A stretch of DNA of 64,000 bases from assembly GCA_038277395.1 (NCBI GenBank), contig CM076193.1, forward strand, positions 82,847,583 to 82,911,582. Reading direction: 5' to 3'. The notes beneath the pieces were generated by a model. That model saw nothing but the letters and a program-made list of their open reading frames with translations, searched no databases and was not told where the DNA came from. Position 1 is the first letter of the stretch. Each line of letters opens with the position of its first letter. This DNA is from Dryocosmus kuriphilus. Lineage: Eukaryota > Arthropoda > Insecta > Hymenoptera > Cynipidae. Below, piece after piece: positions 23,016 through 33,318 of this stretch. Position numbers and translations under genes: made by a program.

Positions 23016-23229
23016 TATTTTAGAGGTTATGTTGCTTCGACTTGTTTACATTTTTAAAACTATTGACAAAAATATGAATTTATTACAAATACTGAAATTT
23101 AGAATAATAATAAAATACTTAAGAGGAAATAATATCTACTTACAAACTTTCTTTTCCTCAATTTTTTATAAAGACAATAAAAAATTCCGGCAACACACAA
23201 AGCGACTGACACCAACTGACACTTTGCAC
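23016..23229. repeat. Harbinger right terminal inverted repeat
   Basis: Reverse copy of 17148-17361. It contains the same ctttgtg/agcgactgacaccaact outer block and the tcctcaattttttataaaga inner block. Confidence 0.8.
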
Positions 23230-23230
23230 C

Positions 23231-23376
23231 CATTTTCTATTGCGGATTTGGAAAGAGCAGGACATTTTACCTTCAAGAGTGGCTTTATCCATAATCATGC
23301 TCTTGGCCTTGAACCAGGCTTTCAAGGTCATTTTAAAAAGATTTTTAAAAGAATTCTGAAAAATTAGCCACTGTAG
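23231..23376 (+). repeat. Left arm of an inverted duplication
   Basis: Begins cattttctattgcggatttg and ends aaattagccactgtag; the same ~145 bp is found reversed at 24727-24866 with about 10% difference. It directly follows the Harbinger end. Confidence 0.75.
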
Positions 23377-23397
23377 GGTACCTCCTGGCGATCCCAG

Positions 23398-23723
23398 TCA
23401 GTTAAGGCACGGCTAACGATCTCGGCCAGTTAAGGCAAGGCTAACGATCCCGGCCAGTTAAGGCAAGGCTAACGATCCCGGCCAGTTAAGGCAAGTAGAT
23501 AGCCCAGCCAGTTAAGGCAAGGCTAACGATCCCAGTCAGTTAAGGCAAGGAGATGGTCCATCCAGTTAAGGCAAGGCTAACGATTCCAGTCAGTTAAGGC
23601 AAGGAGATGGTCCATCCAGTTAAGGCGAGGCTGACGATCCCAGTCAGTTAAGGCAAGGAGATGGTCCGTCCAGTTAGGACAAGGCTATCGATCCCGGCCA
23701 GTTAAGGCAACGCTTACAACCTG
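23398..23723 (+). repeat. Minisatellite with 28/26-bp alternating units
   Basis: Every unit starts cagttaaggcaagg; 28-bp units continue ctaacgatcccggc or ...cagt, 26-bp units continue agatggtccatc. From about 23490 on the two alternate strictly, so the real period is 54 bp. About 12 units in all. Confidence 0.9.
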
Positions 23724-23825
23724 TGTTCAAAATGTTCTCCACCAAAATCCTGGCAAATTCTTAGACAGACATAAAAATTTTCTATCGTACTCCTTAGGGA
23801 CCGTCCATAAACTACGTTACCACTG

Positions 23826-23852
23826 GGGGGGGGGGGGGGGGGGGGGGGGGGG
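23826..23852. repeat. Poly-G tract
   Basis: About 27 consecutive G on the plus strand, followed 30 bp later by ggggggg a ggggg (23881-23895). Confidence 0.9.
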
Positions 23853-24449
23853 TCGCGCCAAACACTACGGTTGGTAACTGTGGGGGGGAGGGGGTTTCAG
23901 TTGAAGTAACGTTACAAGCTAATATTAAATAACGTTTTTTTTGCAGATACTACCTACATGAATAAATATTAAAAAATGTTATAATTAAAAAATGTTGTAT
24001 ATCTATGCACATATATTTATATATTAAATTGAAATTTTATGGTGAGATAGTTGTTTTCGTTCTATTTGTATATTACATTTTTAATGTAATTTTAAAATCT
24101 TTTTATGTACCTAATAATAAAAAAAGGCTTGTCACAGAGTTTGTTTGTAAGATTCTTGGTGAAATTTCTATTTCTAAAACAACAACAAAATATTCATAAT
24201 TTTTTGTCAACATGCTGTAAAGCTTTCACAATAATTAAATAATGAACTTACCCAGGCTGTCACATAACAATGCAATCAAGCACAGTTTAAAATAAAAAGT
24301 CTGAAAATCACATTCTTTTCTTTAAATTATTTTTTATTATTAACGAAACTTAAATAATAATTCACCACACGGGCACCTCACTAGAAACGCGAAAAAGCGC
24401 AGGATGAAAGTAAAATCAGAGTTTATCCAAAGGCTACGTTACTTTTCAG

Positions 24450-24519
24450 GGGGGGGGGGGGGGGGGGGGGGGGTAATAGAAACCTATGATCGTCAACGAG
24501 GGGGGGGGGAGGGGGGGGG
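24450..24519. repeat. Paired poly-G tracts
   Basis: A run of about 24 G (24450-24473), then a gap and ggggggggg a ggggggggg (24501-24520). Both this and the left tracts are G on the same strand, so they are not simply the inverted-repeat partners of each other. Confidence 0.85.
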
Positions 24520-24726
24520 GTCCAAAATGGTCCGAAATTTGTAACGTAGTTTATGGACGGTCCCTTATCATATCAGGTGTAATATCAGCGCACGTATTGA
24601 CTCTTTTTTTGTCTTAGATCTTCTAAATCTCGTGGATTAGAAACGTACACTTTATTTTTTATGTAGCCGAAAAGAAAAAAGTCAAGTGCAGTCAGATCAG
24701 GGGACCTGGCTGGCCTTACAGTGGCT

Positions 24727-25320
24727 GTAATTTTTCAAAACTCTTGAAAAAATCTTTTTAAAATGACTTTGAAGGCCTGGTTCAAGGCCAAGAGCATGAT
24801 TATGGATAAAGTCACATTTGAAGGTAAAATTTCCTGCTCTTTGCAAATCCGCAATAAAAAATGGGGGTTCCCATTTGAAAAAACAAGTGTGACCTTGGAA
24901 TGACCTTGAAGGTCATGATCAAGGTTAAACTTGAAGATAAAATTTCCTGCTCTTTCCACATCCACAATGAAAAATAGGGGTTCCCATTTGAAAAAAAGTT
25001 TGACCTTGGAATATCCTTGAAGGTCATGGTCAAGGAGATGGTCAAGGTCACACATGAACGTAAAATTTTCTGCTCTTTCCAAATCCGCAATACAAAATGG
25101 GGCTTCCCATTTAAAAAATTGAAAGGGGTTCCCATTTGAAAAAACAAGCTTGAACTTGGAATGACCTTGAAGGACATGGTCAAGTTCATACTTGAACGTA
25201 AAATTTCCTGCTCTTTCCAAATCCGCAATGAAAATTGGGGCTTCCCATTTAAAAAATTGAATTTGACCTTGATATACCTTCAAGGTTATGGTCAAGGTCA
25301 AACCGAAGTCGCCATTGAAT
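24727..25320 (-). repeat. Minisatellite, ~115-bp unit, about 4.5 copies
   Basis: Repeated features: aatttcctgctctttccaaa, tccgcaat, ttcccatttgaaaaa, gaccttggaatgaccttgaa, ggtcatggtcaaggtca. The array keeps one frame open (24735-25376 minus, 213 residues, repeat core ADLERAGNFTFK), which I regard as incidental. The first ~140 bp are the right arm of the inverted duplication with 23231-23376. Confidence 0.8.
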
Positions 25321-25425
25321 AGCCAGGGAAAAATCCTAAAACTTTTGCATTTCTTATTTTTCAAAAAAAAATTCATTCCTGATGATTTATTCAGGGGTTT
25401 CCATACTTTTGTGCCACCCTGTATA

Positions 25426-26358
25426 TATGGTCCAATTTAATCATTTTTTATCATTGCAATTTTAAGAACTCCACACATATATACTCTGTACGCGAAAATT
25501 CTACACAAAAATACAAAAAAATTGAAATGTAACATTTAAAAAATAACTGTCAGTGTAATATTTTTTGTTAATAGTCTTCAAGTATAATAAAGGCAAATAA
25601 TATAAAAATATTTAGAAGTGTGAATTTATAATAACTTTTAGTATTATATATACTCAGAGATATTTTTTTGTACAAATGTGTACTGTAAGCATCATCTGGA
25701 AATAAATGTAAAACCGTGATGTAAAAAAAAATGTGGTGAGTTGTACATTTGTGATTTCTTGTCTTCTCTTACAGTGGACAAAACTTTTACAATCAGTTGG
25801 GAGATTAGATACCAGTTTCGAGAAAAATGGCTTCAAAAAATTCGTCGTTACTCTTAAACGGTTCAAAAATATATGTATTTCTGAACTTGTCTAGTTTTAA
25901 GCAACACAGCGCTCTGAGTTTCTAGTCGGAATCTCGCTGCCGCCACTTTTTTCAATTTTGTTGTTGTTTTTTATTTAGTAAAATGTTTATATAATCAGTT
26001 TTCTTCTATTTTTTCTTCAATTTTACAAAAGTAAACATCTTAAGTGTTTTGTTCCGTGAAAAAACTCGCTTTGTACAACTTTTTTTGTACAGAAATTTAT
26101 TTTTTATGAAAGTTCTTAACTTTATCGCTTTGTTTAAACTTTTTTGCATATTTTAAAATGAGAGAAATATTTTTTAGCCTTATAAGACGTACGACGAATT
26201 TTTTAAACTCGCTTTTTCTCGAAACTGGTCAACTATTACGTCCTCGGAATTTCACAATTTTAGTTTGTGGTCATAGTCTTCCTTTACTAAAATTATGAAT
26301 CCAAACTAACAACAAACTATGTGGCCTCCACCTTGTGAGTTATTCACTGGTAGAGAAT
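25426..26358. other. AT-rich intergenic stretch, no gene
   Basis: No coding or structural feature recognised. Confidence 0.4.
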
Positions 26359-26440
26359 ATAATTATGTGATTAAACGAACTTACCTGTAAGTGAAGTTCT
26401 ATCATAATTGTATGAGCGCCTCTTCCGAAATGATCAAATA
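26359..26440 (+). repeat. Left copy of an ~80-bp inverted repeat
   Basis: gattaaacgaacttacctgt through cctcttccgaaatgatcaaa; the same text is found reversed at about 29030-29105. The right side carries an additional partial copy (gcgcctcttcctcatgatca) in the left copy's orientation. Confidence 0.75.
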
Positions 26441-27740
26441 CATGTAGTTCTCTCGACTTCGAGTCGACCTGACCTTACTACCACAAAGTTTAAAGCTTTA
26501 AGCTTAAAGCTTAAAGAGAAAAGAAACGATAGATGGAGGCACCTCTCGGGCCTTGTGACAGTCTTTTGATTTATACGCAGGAAAAAATGATTGAATTTAA
26601 ATTTAAAGTTATTTATTTATTATAAAGGTTATCGTGGGTTCATCCACCCAAGAGAAGAACTCTCCTCGTCTGATCCTCGGCGCATTCAACGGTAATGGTT
26701 CTGGAAGTAGTTGCACTCGCGTAATATTTCTGAATTAATCTGAGTTTAATTGGATAATTCAAGTAAGGAAAATTTGTTGGAATATATTTAGGGAATTTAA
26801 AGAAAACTCTTATGGTTGAATATGACTGCAGATACATTTGACTTCCGAAAATATTCTAAGGCCAATCTCAATACAAATTTTAAGTGAAACGGAGACAGTC
26901 CGCGTCGCGAGTTCGTATAAATCTGACTTCGAAAATCGATGTCTCTCGCGGGTTCCCAGACTGCGCAGCGATCCACGGTGGGCCCGTGCAATTCTACTCT
27001 AGTTCCTAATCGTTCACACGACCAATTAAAACTCGCTACTTCACCCCACACTCATTCAACTGTGATCTAAAGCTTACGTCAATCAATGACGGTAAGCTGA
27101 CCTATTTCGTTCCCTAAGGAATGCTCGTAAACATGTTTTCGCGGCTTCAGGCACGTTTTCCATTTCACGCTTCACTATCAAAAATGTCAAATAATTTATG
27201 ATAAGAGAATCATAGTACAATTTAAGGCTTTAAATTTCAGGATTAAAATCCAGTAAGATCTGGTTAAATCCGCTAACTAATAGTGCATTCGTTGTTTCAC
27301 TGGCTGTGAAACTCAAAATCTATATATTATTCCTCGCATTTCAAAACCCTGGTAACCCTTTTAATTTACTCTTTTAACCATACTCGCTTCATGTTACCCT
27401 TATCCATATCCTGCATTCCAACTAAGCTGAAAACAACCAGTTATTCATTCAGGCACGTATGAAACAAAAGTTAATTAGTAAATTCTTAACATACAGAGTC
27501 AGTTCGCTTTCTCGAAAATACCAAGTCTCTCTCTCATTTTCCCCCAAATTTAGCATGAATCTTCGAAATAATCAGGAATTCTTTTACTGATCATGAATTA
27601 TTATTACTTCTTTTTCGCATCAGACTCCCTGTTTTCCCTATCAGTAATTCAAAGCGTCCGCGCATTTTGTCGTCCCAGGAGGTGCTGCCTCTAGCGGTCA
27701 GGAGGTCGTAACTTTTCTATATTGGGATCTCGAGGTTTTA
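26441..27740. other. Intergenic stretch, no gene
   Basis: Short frames only. A purine-pyrimidine string aaagctttaagcttaaagct at about 26492 is a small palindromic cluster. Confidence 0.35.
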
Positions 27741-27960
27741 GGGTGCCATTACATGGCAAGCTATGAGCGATGAGCGACGTGCGCATAAGTTTCTGCGCAG
27801 TCCTCAATCATTTTTATTTCAGCTCCAACTCGGATGCGCGTAGAACATAACCTGTATATGTATATGTCACGCCTGTCACGCAAACGACATAACCACAATC
27901 TCATTATAGTAAACAGACTGCGCGCGCATTGTCGCTCGTCGCTTGCCATGTAATGGGGGC
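27741..27960. repeat. MITE, 220 bp
   Basis: Inverted ends: gggtgccattacatggcaag at 27741 and cttgccatgtaatgggggc ending at 27960, continuing inward with gcgatgagcgacgtgcgc / gcgcgcattgtcgctcgtc. No reading frame of note. Confidence 0.8.
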
Positions 27961-27964
27961 TTTA

Positions 27965-28995
27965 GGCCTGAGTACAATGGCGGTAAACTAAACCTATAAC
28001 CTTAACCCATAGATGGTTCTGTCCTTTTCTATCGTATTTCTCCAACTCTCTTGTTACGCGATCGCAAGAGAGGTAGGGCAATATGATAGAAAAGGACAGT
28101 ACAATCTTCGGGTTAAGATTACAGGCTTAGGGCCAGTTGATCCACCATCCAATAAAGTGCCTGATAGCTATCTAGCAGAATAAATTTATCAGACGGTTTA
28201 TCTGATAGATAGTGATTTCGGGTTGATCCACTGAAATTTATGTGGCAGATAGTTACCCTTCAGATATATAGGGATATATAGGGAATACGAATACTCTTCG
28301 TATGAAGAGCCTATATGTGACCAGAGATGTGACAGAGAGGTTAATATCCTGTAAATAAACACAAATGCAAAATTTTCAAATTGTAGAGAATGAAAAAAAT
28401 CATGTGTATTTGGAGGTTATATTGTGTTTATGTTGTCAAAATATAAAACTATCAATAATTACATATTTATTGCGCATTTTTTAAAAGTTATGTGTAATAC
28501 ATTTTTATGCTAGTTACGTAAAAGTTGCTAAATAAATATTAATATCACTTAAAAATGTTAATAAACTAAATTGTTGAGGCCGTTTAAGCAAATGTTTATT
28601 CATCACCTTTCTTCAAGTTTTAATAAGCACTAAAAATTAATGGGGCATGTATAACCTTAATTCACATTTTTTCAAAGTAAATATATGCATACCGGTCTGT
28701 TTGATGCCGTCATAATAATTTCCGTCTTCCATGTCCAATATGTTGACTTGTAGCCAATTGTAACCTCCCTTTTCCTTTTAAATATGGCGCTAACTGATGG
28801 ATAAAGCGTTATTGGCCACTTCGACCGGCCGATAGTTAACTCTCGGATAGCTGCGACTTTATCTGTCGGATAGCGTCAGATAGCGCTTTCCAAAGGTGGA
28901 TCAACACGAAAATTCCCTATCTGGTAGATAAATTTATTTGTAACTTTATTGGAAGATGGATCAACTGACCCTTAGTTCACCATTGTGCTCAGGCC
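27965..28995. repeat. Foldback repeat split by a MITE
   Basis: Starts ggcctgagtacaatggcg and ends accattgtgctcaggcc. Left of the insertion lies a hairpin: actgtccttttctatca-type text (about 28017) pairs with tgatagaaaaggacagt (about 28084). The two halves are separated by the 842-bp MITE at 28130-28971. Confidence 0.65.
28130..28971. mobile_element. Harbinger-type MITE, 842 bp
   Basis: Inverted ends gggccagttgatccaccatc (28130) and gatggatcaactgaccc (ending 28971), with arms running inward through ccaataaagt and ataaatttatc. Flanked by TTA on both sides (28127-28129 and 28972-28974). No gene inside. Confidence 0.85.
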
Positions 28996-29029
28996 CATAT
29001 TTTCGAGATGATGGGATATAGGAGGTGGA

Positions 29030-29145
29030 ACTTTGATCATTTCGGAAGAGGCACTCATACAATTACGATAGAACTTCACTTACAAATAAGTTCGTTTAAT
29101 CATATAATTGTATTATGCGCCTCTTCCTCATGATCAAATAAATGT
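29030..29145 (-). repeat. Right copy of the ~80-bp inverted repeat
   Basis: Reverse of 26359-26440; at about 29116 it turns back into gcgcctcttcctcatgatca, so this copy is itself partly palindromic. Confidence 0.7.
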
Positions 29146-29257
29146 AGCTGTTCAAAGTAGTTACGACCGTAAGATTAATAAATTGTCCCTTTTTACCGTC
29201 CTTGCTGATTTTATTCAATTTCTTGTACAAAATTGTCCGTTTACACTGTGACAAGAC

Positions 29258-29950
29258 TTAGTTATTAAGAATAGCATTAACAAAGGTATTCTTGCTGACT
29301 GCTATCTCGCGATCATAGAATCTAGCAAAAGTACTTGACGTTTCCGTCCAACCGGCCGTTTTTCATAAAGTATCTATATTAACGCCTTCTCTTTTTGCAA
29401 CTGACGTTGACGCATGGCGAGTGGGATGCGCTGTAAAAATATTGGTATTAAGGCCGCTTTCGGCTAAAATGTACTTGATCCAGTGGCCTAAAGCTGCAGC
29501 TGTAGCTGACTTAAAGGGGTTTTTACTGGTGAAAAAAAGAAAACTTATTCCATCGCGTCTACTTTGCGTTCTTTTGATGTATGATTTTAAAGTAGTGGCA
29601 GCACAAATTTTTTTATTTTTATGATAAAAAGGCAAACTTAAGATAGGCTGTTTTTTGTTTTTACCCGAGGTTTTTATGCGCTTAGGAATTTTTATGTGGA
29701 TTGCATCTTGAACTTCCTCGATATTCTCTATCTCAATTAACGAAAATGTTTGTAATCGGTGTCCCGTAATCAGGACGAGTAAGGTAATCAGTTTTCTACC
29801 TAAATCTCGCGTACTTTGTTTTCTGTTAATAGGCAACGATGAAAGATAATCTAAATTATTTTGGGGTCCCATTTAGTATCATATTTAGGAATCGATGAGT
29901 GTGCTCGAAATTCTAATGTCTGTTTTAATTTAGCAATATCGTATTGTGCA
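29258..29950 (-). pseudogene. Tyrosine recombinase (DIRS/Crypton-type), one TGA
   Basis: The minus-strand 169-residue frame (29872-29363) contains the first catalytic Arg in TGHRLQTFSL and the box II H-x-x-R in HPTRHASTS. The frame stops at TGA (29363-29365), beyond which the same frame continues with KTAGWTETSSTFARFYDRE, holding the presumed Tyr nucleophile, and ends at TAA 29258-29260. Relatives usually have Arg at the TGA position, so this is plausibly a CGA decay. Upstream of 29872 a shifted frame continues the N-terminal part (KYDTKWDP, EFRAHSS) to about 29950, with another stop near 29970. Tyrosine recombinases of this kind integrate DIRS-like retrotransposons or Crypton-like DNA elements; no reverse transcriptase is visible nearby, so I cannot choose between them. 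Confidence 0.75.
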
Positions 29951-29960
29951 TTAGCATTTA

Positions 29961-30610
29961 TTGAATCGTACGTTTATACAGAATATTCAAGAGAAACCCG
30001 TTGAGCAATTTTAAATAATTTGGTTGCTTGGTGAAAAGATATTGTTTAATTTGCATATCTCGTCGAAGTGCGAAGTTGCACCATAGGACCAAAACAATCC
30101 TGTAAAAACGAACAGAGATGTGTCTGCCACTCAACGTATGCTTCTGATTGGTTACATCAAAGGTTACATTTAATTGGACTGTTTTATTATTATTTTCGAT
30201 TCCATTTCTTTCAATTCAAAAATATAAAAACGTATTTTGAGCGCTGGGAAACCCTGTAATAGTTTTTTGTTAAATTAATTGGTTAATTAATAAATTAAAC
30301 GACTGCGAAGTTATTTTCGTTAAAATTCGGTATTGGCACTCCATGTCTCGCTCCACACCGGATTGACAAAAGACAAACATACTTCTCACCGATTTTTTTA
30401 AAAACCTATACAACTTTTTATGCATATAAAAAGAAAAAATATGTCTCAGGTGCTTTGCACGAGAATTTTTTTGGAAGACTTATCGCATTTTGAATTTTTT
30501 CCATTTTTAACATTTTCTGTAAAAAAAAAGGTTTTCATAATAACTTTTTGGGAAGCGGTAGTTCCAATTACTTTCAATAATGTCATGAAGTTGATTTTTT
30601 ATATTTTATT
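29961..30610. other. AT-rich intergenic stretch, no gene
   Basis: Nothing recognisable beyond short frames. Confidence 0.4.
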
Positions 30611-30611
30611 A

Positions 30612-31560
30612 CGAGGCACGTCCAGAAAGTAAGTGTACTGGTACTCTCACAGCTGTAGGGAATACTTTTTCGACATGTTGGCAACACTGCCGCGTAGCCT
30701 GACCCCTTTTCTTCAAAACGAGACCAATCCGAGGTTAGTGTGTTGAAGACTCTTGACGCAGTAGCATCTCTCGCGAAAAATGTCGATCGTAGCTCCCGCC
30801 AAGTGCGAAATTCGCACCGTCATTCGCTACCTCGTTGTGAAGGGAAAAGCTCCAGTTGAGATTTATAATGAGGTGAAAACTGTTTACGTTAATGGAGCTA
30901 TGAATCGTACGAGTGTGTGCAAATGGTATCGCGAATTTAAAAATGGCCGTACTTCCGTGCATGACGATCAGAGGAGCGGAAGACCTTCAATTGTAACTGA
31001 CGAACTTGTGGAAAAAATCGAGATTTCGATCCGTGACGTTCGCAGATTGATGTTAGATGATCTTCCTGCGATGTTTCCGCAAATCTCCAGATCCCTGTTA
31101 CACGAAACAATCACAGAAGCTCTCGGATATCGGAAATTGTCTGCGAGGTGGGTCCCAAAACAGCTGACAAGTCCAAACCTCATACGGCCAAAGCCACGAA
31201 GCAACTCCTGGACTCCTTTTGATTTGTTAGTTTTGAACCACCTCCCGTATTCCCCTGACCTGGCCCCTTCAGATTTCCATCTCTTCACTTCCCTGAAGGC
31301 ACATGGGTGGAAACAAGTTTTCAACGGACGAGGAGGTGCAGGGGGAGGTGGAGAAGTGGGCGAAAGAGCTGGCGGGAGACTTCTTCGAGGCAGGCATAAA
31401 AAAATTGATCCCACGGCTCACCACTTGCATCGAGAGGGATGGTGACTATATCGAAAAATAACTTACAAATGTACAAGTGTAACCAACTATGCTTTTGTTT
31501 TAATAAATTTCTTTTGAAGCCTACATAAATTGAGTACACTTACTTTCTGGACGTGCCTCG
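30612..31560 (+). mobile_element. Mariner element, copy 2 (949 bp, internally deleted)
   Basis: Terminal inverted repeats cgaggcacgtccagaaagta (30612) and tactttctggacgtgcctcg (ending 31560) with TA on both sides (30610-30611 and 31561-31562). Different mariner lineage from copies 1 and 3 as judged by the TIR. Confidence 0.95.
30780..31461 (+). pseudogene. Mariner transposase, internally deleted
   Basis: MSIVAPAKCEIRTVIRYL opens a normal mariner DNA-binding half with SGRPSIV linker, ending at WVPKQLT about residue 127. A large in-frame deletion then removes the first two catalytic Asp blocks; the text resumes near LLVLNHLPYSPDLAPSDF, which holds the third Asp. A one-base loss around 31307 throws the following frame off; the correct C terminus (STDEEVQ ... 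GDYIEK) is readable in another frame to TAA at 31461. Not functional. Confidence 0.9.
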
Positions 31561-31561
31561 T

Positions 31562-32079
31562 AATTGTTTTATAAAGAAATTTCAAAATCGAATTTTTTAA
31601 AATTGACCCGTTCGAATTATTTCGTGTATTTTTTTGCTGATACTCCCAAAGAGTCCTTTTCCAACAAAAAAAATTAAAAACTGAGTGTTTGCATAATGAG
31701 GAAGCTGCTTTTCTTTCAAATTTTGTTGTTAATTTTTCAGGAAACATATTCCCTTCTTATTTTATCTATTAAGAATTAATATTTACTGTAATAAAAAAAA
31801 AATGTTTTCCAAAATGAACAGGTGTTAAAAAATAAGTAGAAAAGTTGTAATTTTTTGTACTTATTTGCATTTTCCTATGAAAATGGTTGTAGTTTCTTGT
31901 CCTTATTTGTAAGAAAATTTCCACGAAGGACTGAAACAAACAAAAACTATCCAATTGAGTTTTGAGGGTTAAAAATGTTGATTTATATTTTTCATGGAGT
32001 TCGTTATTAAGCAAAATTAAAAATGCTCACTAACTTTAGAAAATATTAAACAAATTTTTACACTTCTTTCAGTCCTTTT
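31562..32079. other. AT-rich intergenic stretch, no gene
   Basis: Nothing recognisable. Confidence 0.4.
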
Positions 32080-33215
32080 GGGATTTTTAACGGAAAGGTT
32101 TTGAACTTTTGAAAGAATCATGAGATTGGATTGCGGCTTGGCACACTTCTTTAGGGTCCAAAAATAAAGGACGAGTTCGGTAACCAGCTACTTTTGACTA
32201 ACCGTTATGGTTTTATCCATAAAAAAACGTTTTTACGAAATCAAAAAATCTATTTTCCGGCTAAACCATGAGAGATACGAAAAAAATATTTGATAATAAA
32301 GTTGTTCACCTCAAAAAAATCGACAAATTTTGTTTTAACCATTTTCTGATAAAATTCACGGTTTCTGTTTTAATCGAGAGGCCGACATAGCCTTAAATAA
32401 AATAATTTCTTTTGTGATTTTTATTAACATTCAAAATTAATAATTTCATTAAAAGTAGGCGTTTTGAAAGTTTAAGACCCAAGTAACAAAAACCGAGCAC
32501 GAAGCGCGAGGTTCAAATATATCGGAGCGCGAAGCGCGACGACCACCGGATCGCGCGCCCTAGGCGCGCTCAATTTTGCGAGCGAAGCGAGCCACGCGCG
32601 AAGTGCGTGACGAGAATGTGCGAACGAAGTGAGCAGATTTTTTCTTTTCAAACTATGAAAATGCTTACGCGTTCTACTTTTTTTTGAAAGAGGATACTTT
32701 AGAGTATCACAAAAATTCACGGATAAAAATCAAATCGGGCATGTTTTACGTTGGTGTCTGTCTTCGTTGTCGTCGTTATTTTCGTTCTTGTCTGTCAACA
32801 CGATAACTTTAGAAGGACTAATCGGATTGGATTGCGCTTTGGTATCTACACTTCTTCAAGGCGTGAAAAGTAAGGACCAACGGTTCTGGTTTTATTCATC
32901 ATAATTTCTTTCTAACAATAAAAAATTGAAATTTCCCGCCAAAATATGCAAGATTCGAAAAAAAAAATCATGATAAACAAAGTTGTTCAGCTTAGAAATA
33001 TCTACAAATGTTCTTTCTATCATTTTTTCAGAAAGTAGTCTAGTTTTTGAGTTATTCGTGAAATATGTTATTAAATACAAACAAATTCACTTTTCAACAA
33101 AACTATGCAAGATACAGAAAAAATCATAATAAATAAAGTTGTTCACCTTAAAAAGATCTACAACTTTGCTCCAAACTATTTTTTGATCCAACGCATAGTT
33201 TATTCTTATTAAAAA
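32080..33215 (+). repeat. Dispersed repeat with ~150-200-bp internal periodicity
   Basis: Recurring text: acttctttagggtcca / acttcttcaaggcgtg, aaagttgttcacctcaaaaa, ctacaaattttg-type strings, gaaatttcccgccaaaatatg, caagattcgaaaaaa. An inverted relative lies at 58970-59660. Non-coding as far as I can see. Confidence 0.65.
32490..32637. repeat. GC-rich palindromic island
   Basis: Dense short palindromes in otherwise AT-rich DNA: gagcgcgaagcgcgac, gcgcgccctaggcgcgc, gcgagcgaagcgagcc. A sister island sits at 58675-58890 next to the other copy of the surrounding repeat. Confidence 0.75.
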
Positions 33216-33318
33216 TTATGCCCGCTACTTAGACGCATTCTCGTCATGTTTCTCACGCTTACCGGTCGATTAAAGTATATCAAAGGCGTGAAATTCTTAA
33301 TTTTTTAGATAGTCTCAG

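Larger units (their letters stand above)
17148..23229 (+). mobile_element. PIF/Harbinger element, 6.1 kb
   Basis: Ends are inverted repeats of about 214 bp: ggtgcaaagtgtcagttggt at 17148 and accaactgacactttgcacc ending at 23229-23230, continuing to the gaagcaacataacc block at 17340-17361 and its reverse at 23016-23035. The element holds a plus-strand transposase and a minus-strand MADF-like gene facing each other, the usual two-gene Harbinger arrangement. The expected 3-bp target duplication is not clear (ctt versus cat). About 1.4 kb of its length is a nested foldback repeat. Confidence 0.85.
23797..24564. mobile_element. Harbinger-type MITE, 768 bp, poly-G rich
   Basis: Terminal inverted repeats gggaccgtccataaactacg (23797) and cgtagtttatggacggtccc (ending 24564) with a 3-bp TTA duplication on each side (23794-23796, 24565-24567), as Harbinger-type elements make. 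No gene inside. Long G runs sit just inside both ends. It interrupts the IS630/Tc-type transposase remnant. Confidence 0.85.
23725..25425 (-). mobile_element. Decayed IS630/Tc-type element on the minus strand
   Basis: The outer end at 25425 reads (minus) cagggtggcacaaaagtatg, a Tc1/mariner-type end next to TA. On the minus strand near 24690-24575 a transposase C-terminal fragment reads PDLTALDFFLFGYIKNKVYV, holding the third catalytic Asp, then NPRDLEDLRQK and a one-base shift to CADITPDMI. The coding text is cut by the MITE at 24565 and resumes beyond 23797 (about 23790-23725; text like FLCLSKNLPGFWWR). The region between the end and the fragment is occupied by a ~115-bp tandem repeat. Only one end was found. 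Confidence 0.6.

Noticed and set aside
23398..23723. CRISPR-like array
   Set aside because: Repeats are contiguous with no spacers; eukaryotic minisatellite.
24735..25376. 213-residue repetitive frame on the minus strand
   Set aside because: Produced by the ~115-bp minisatellite; its partner copy at 23.3 kb is also non-genic.
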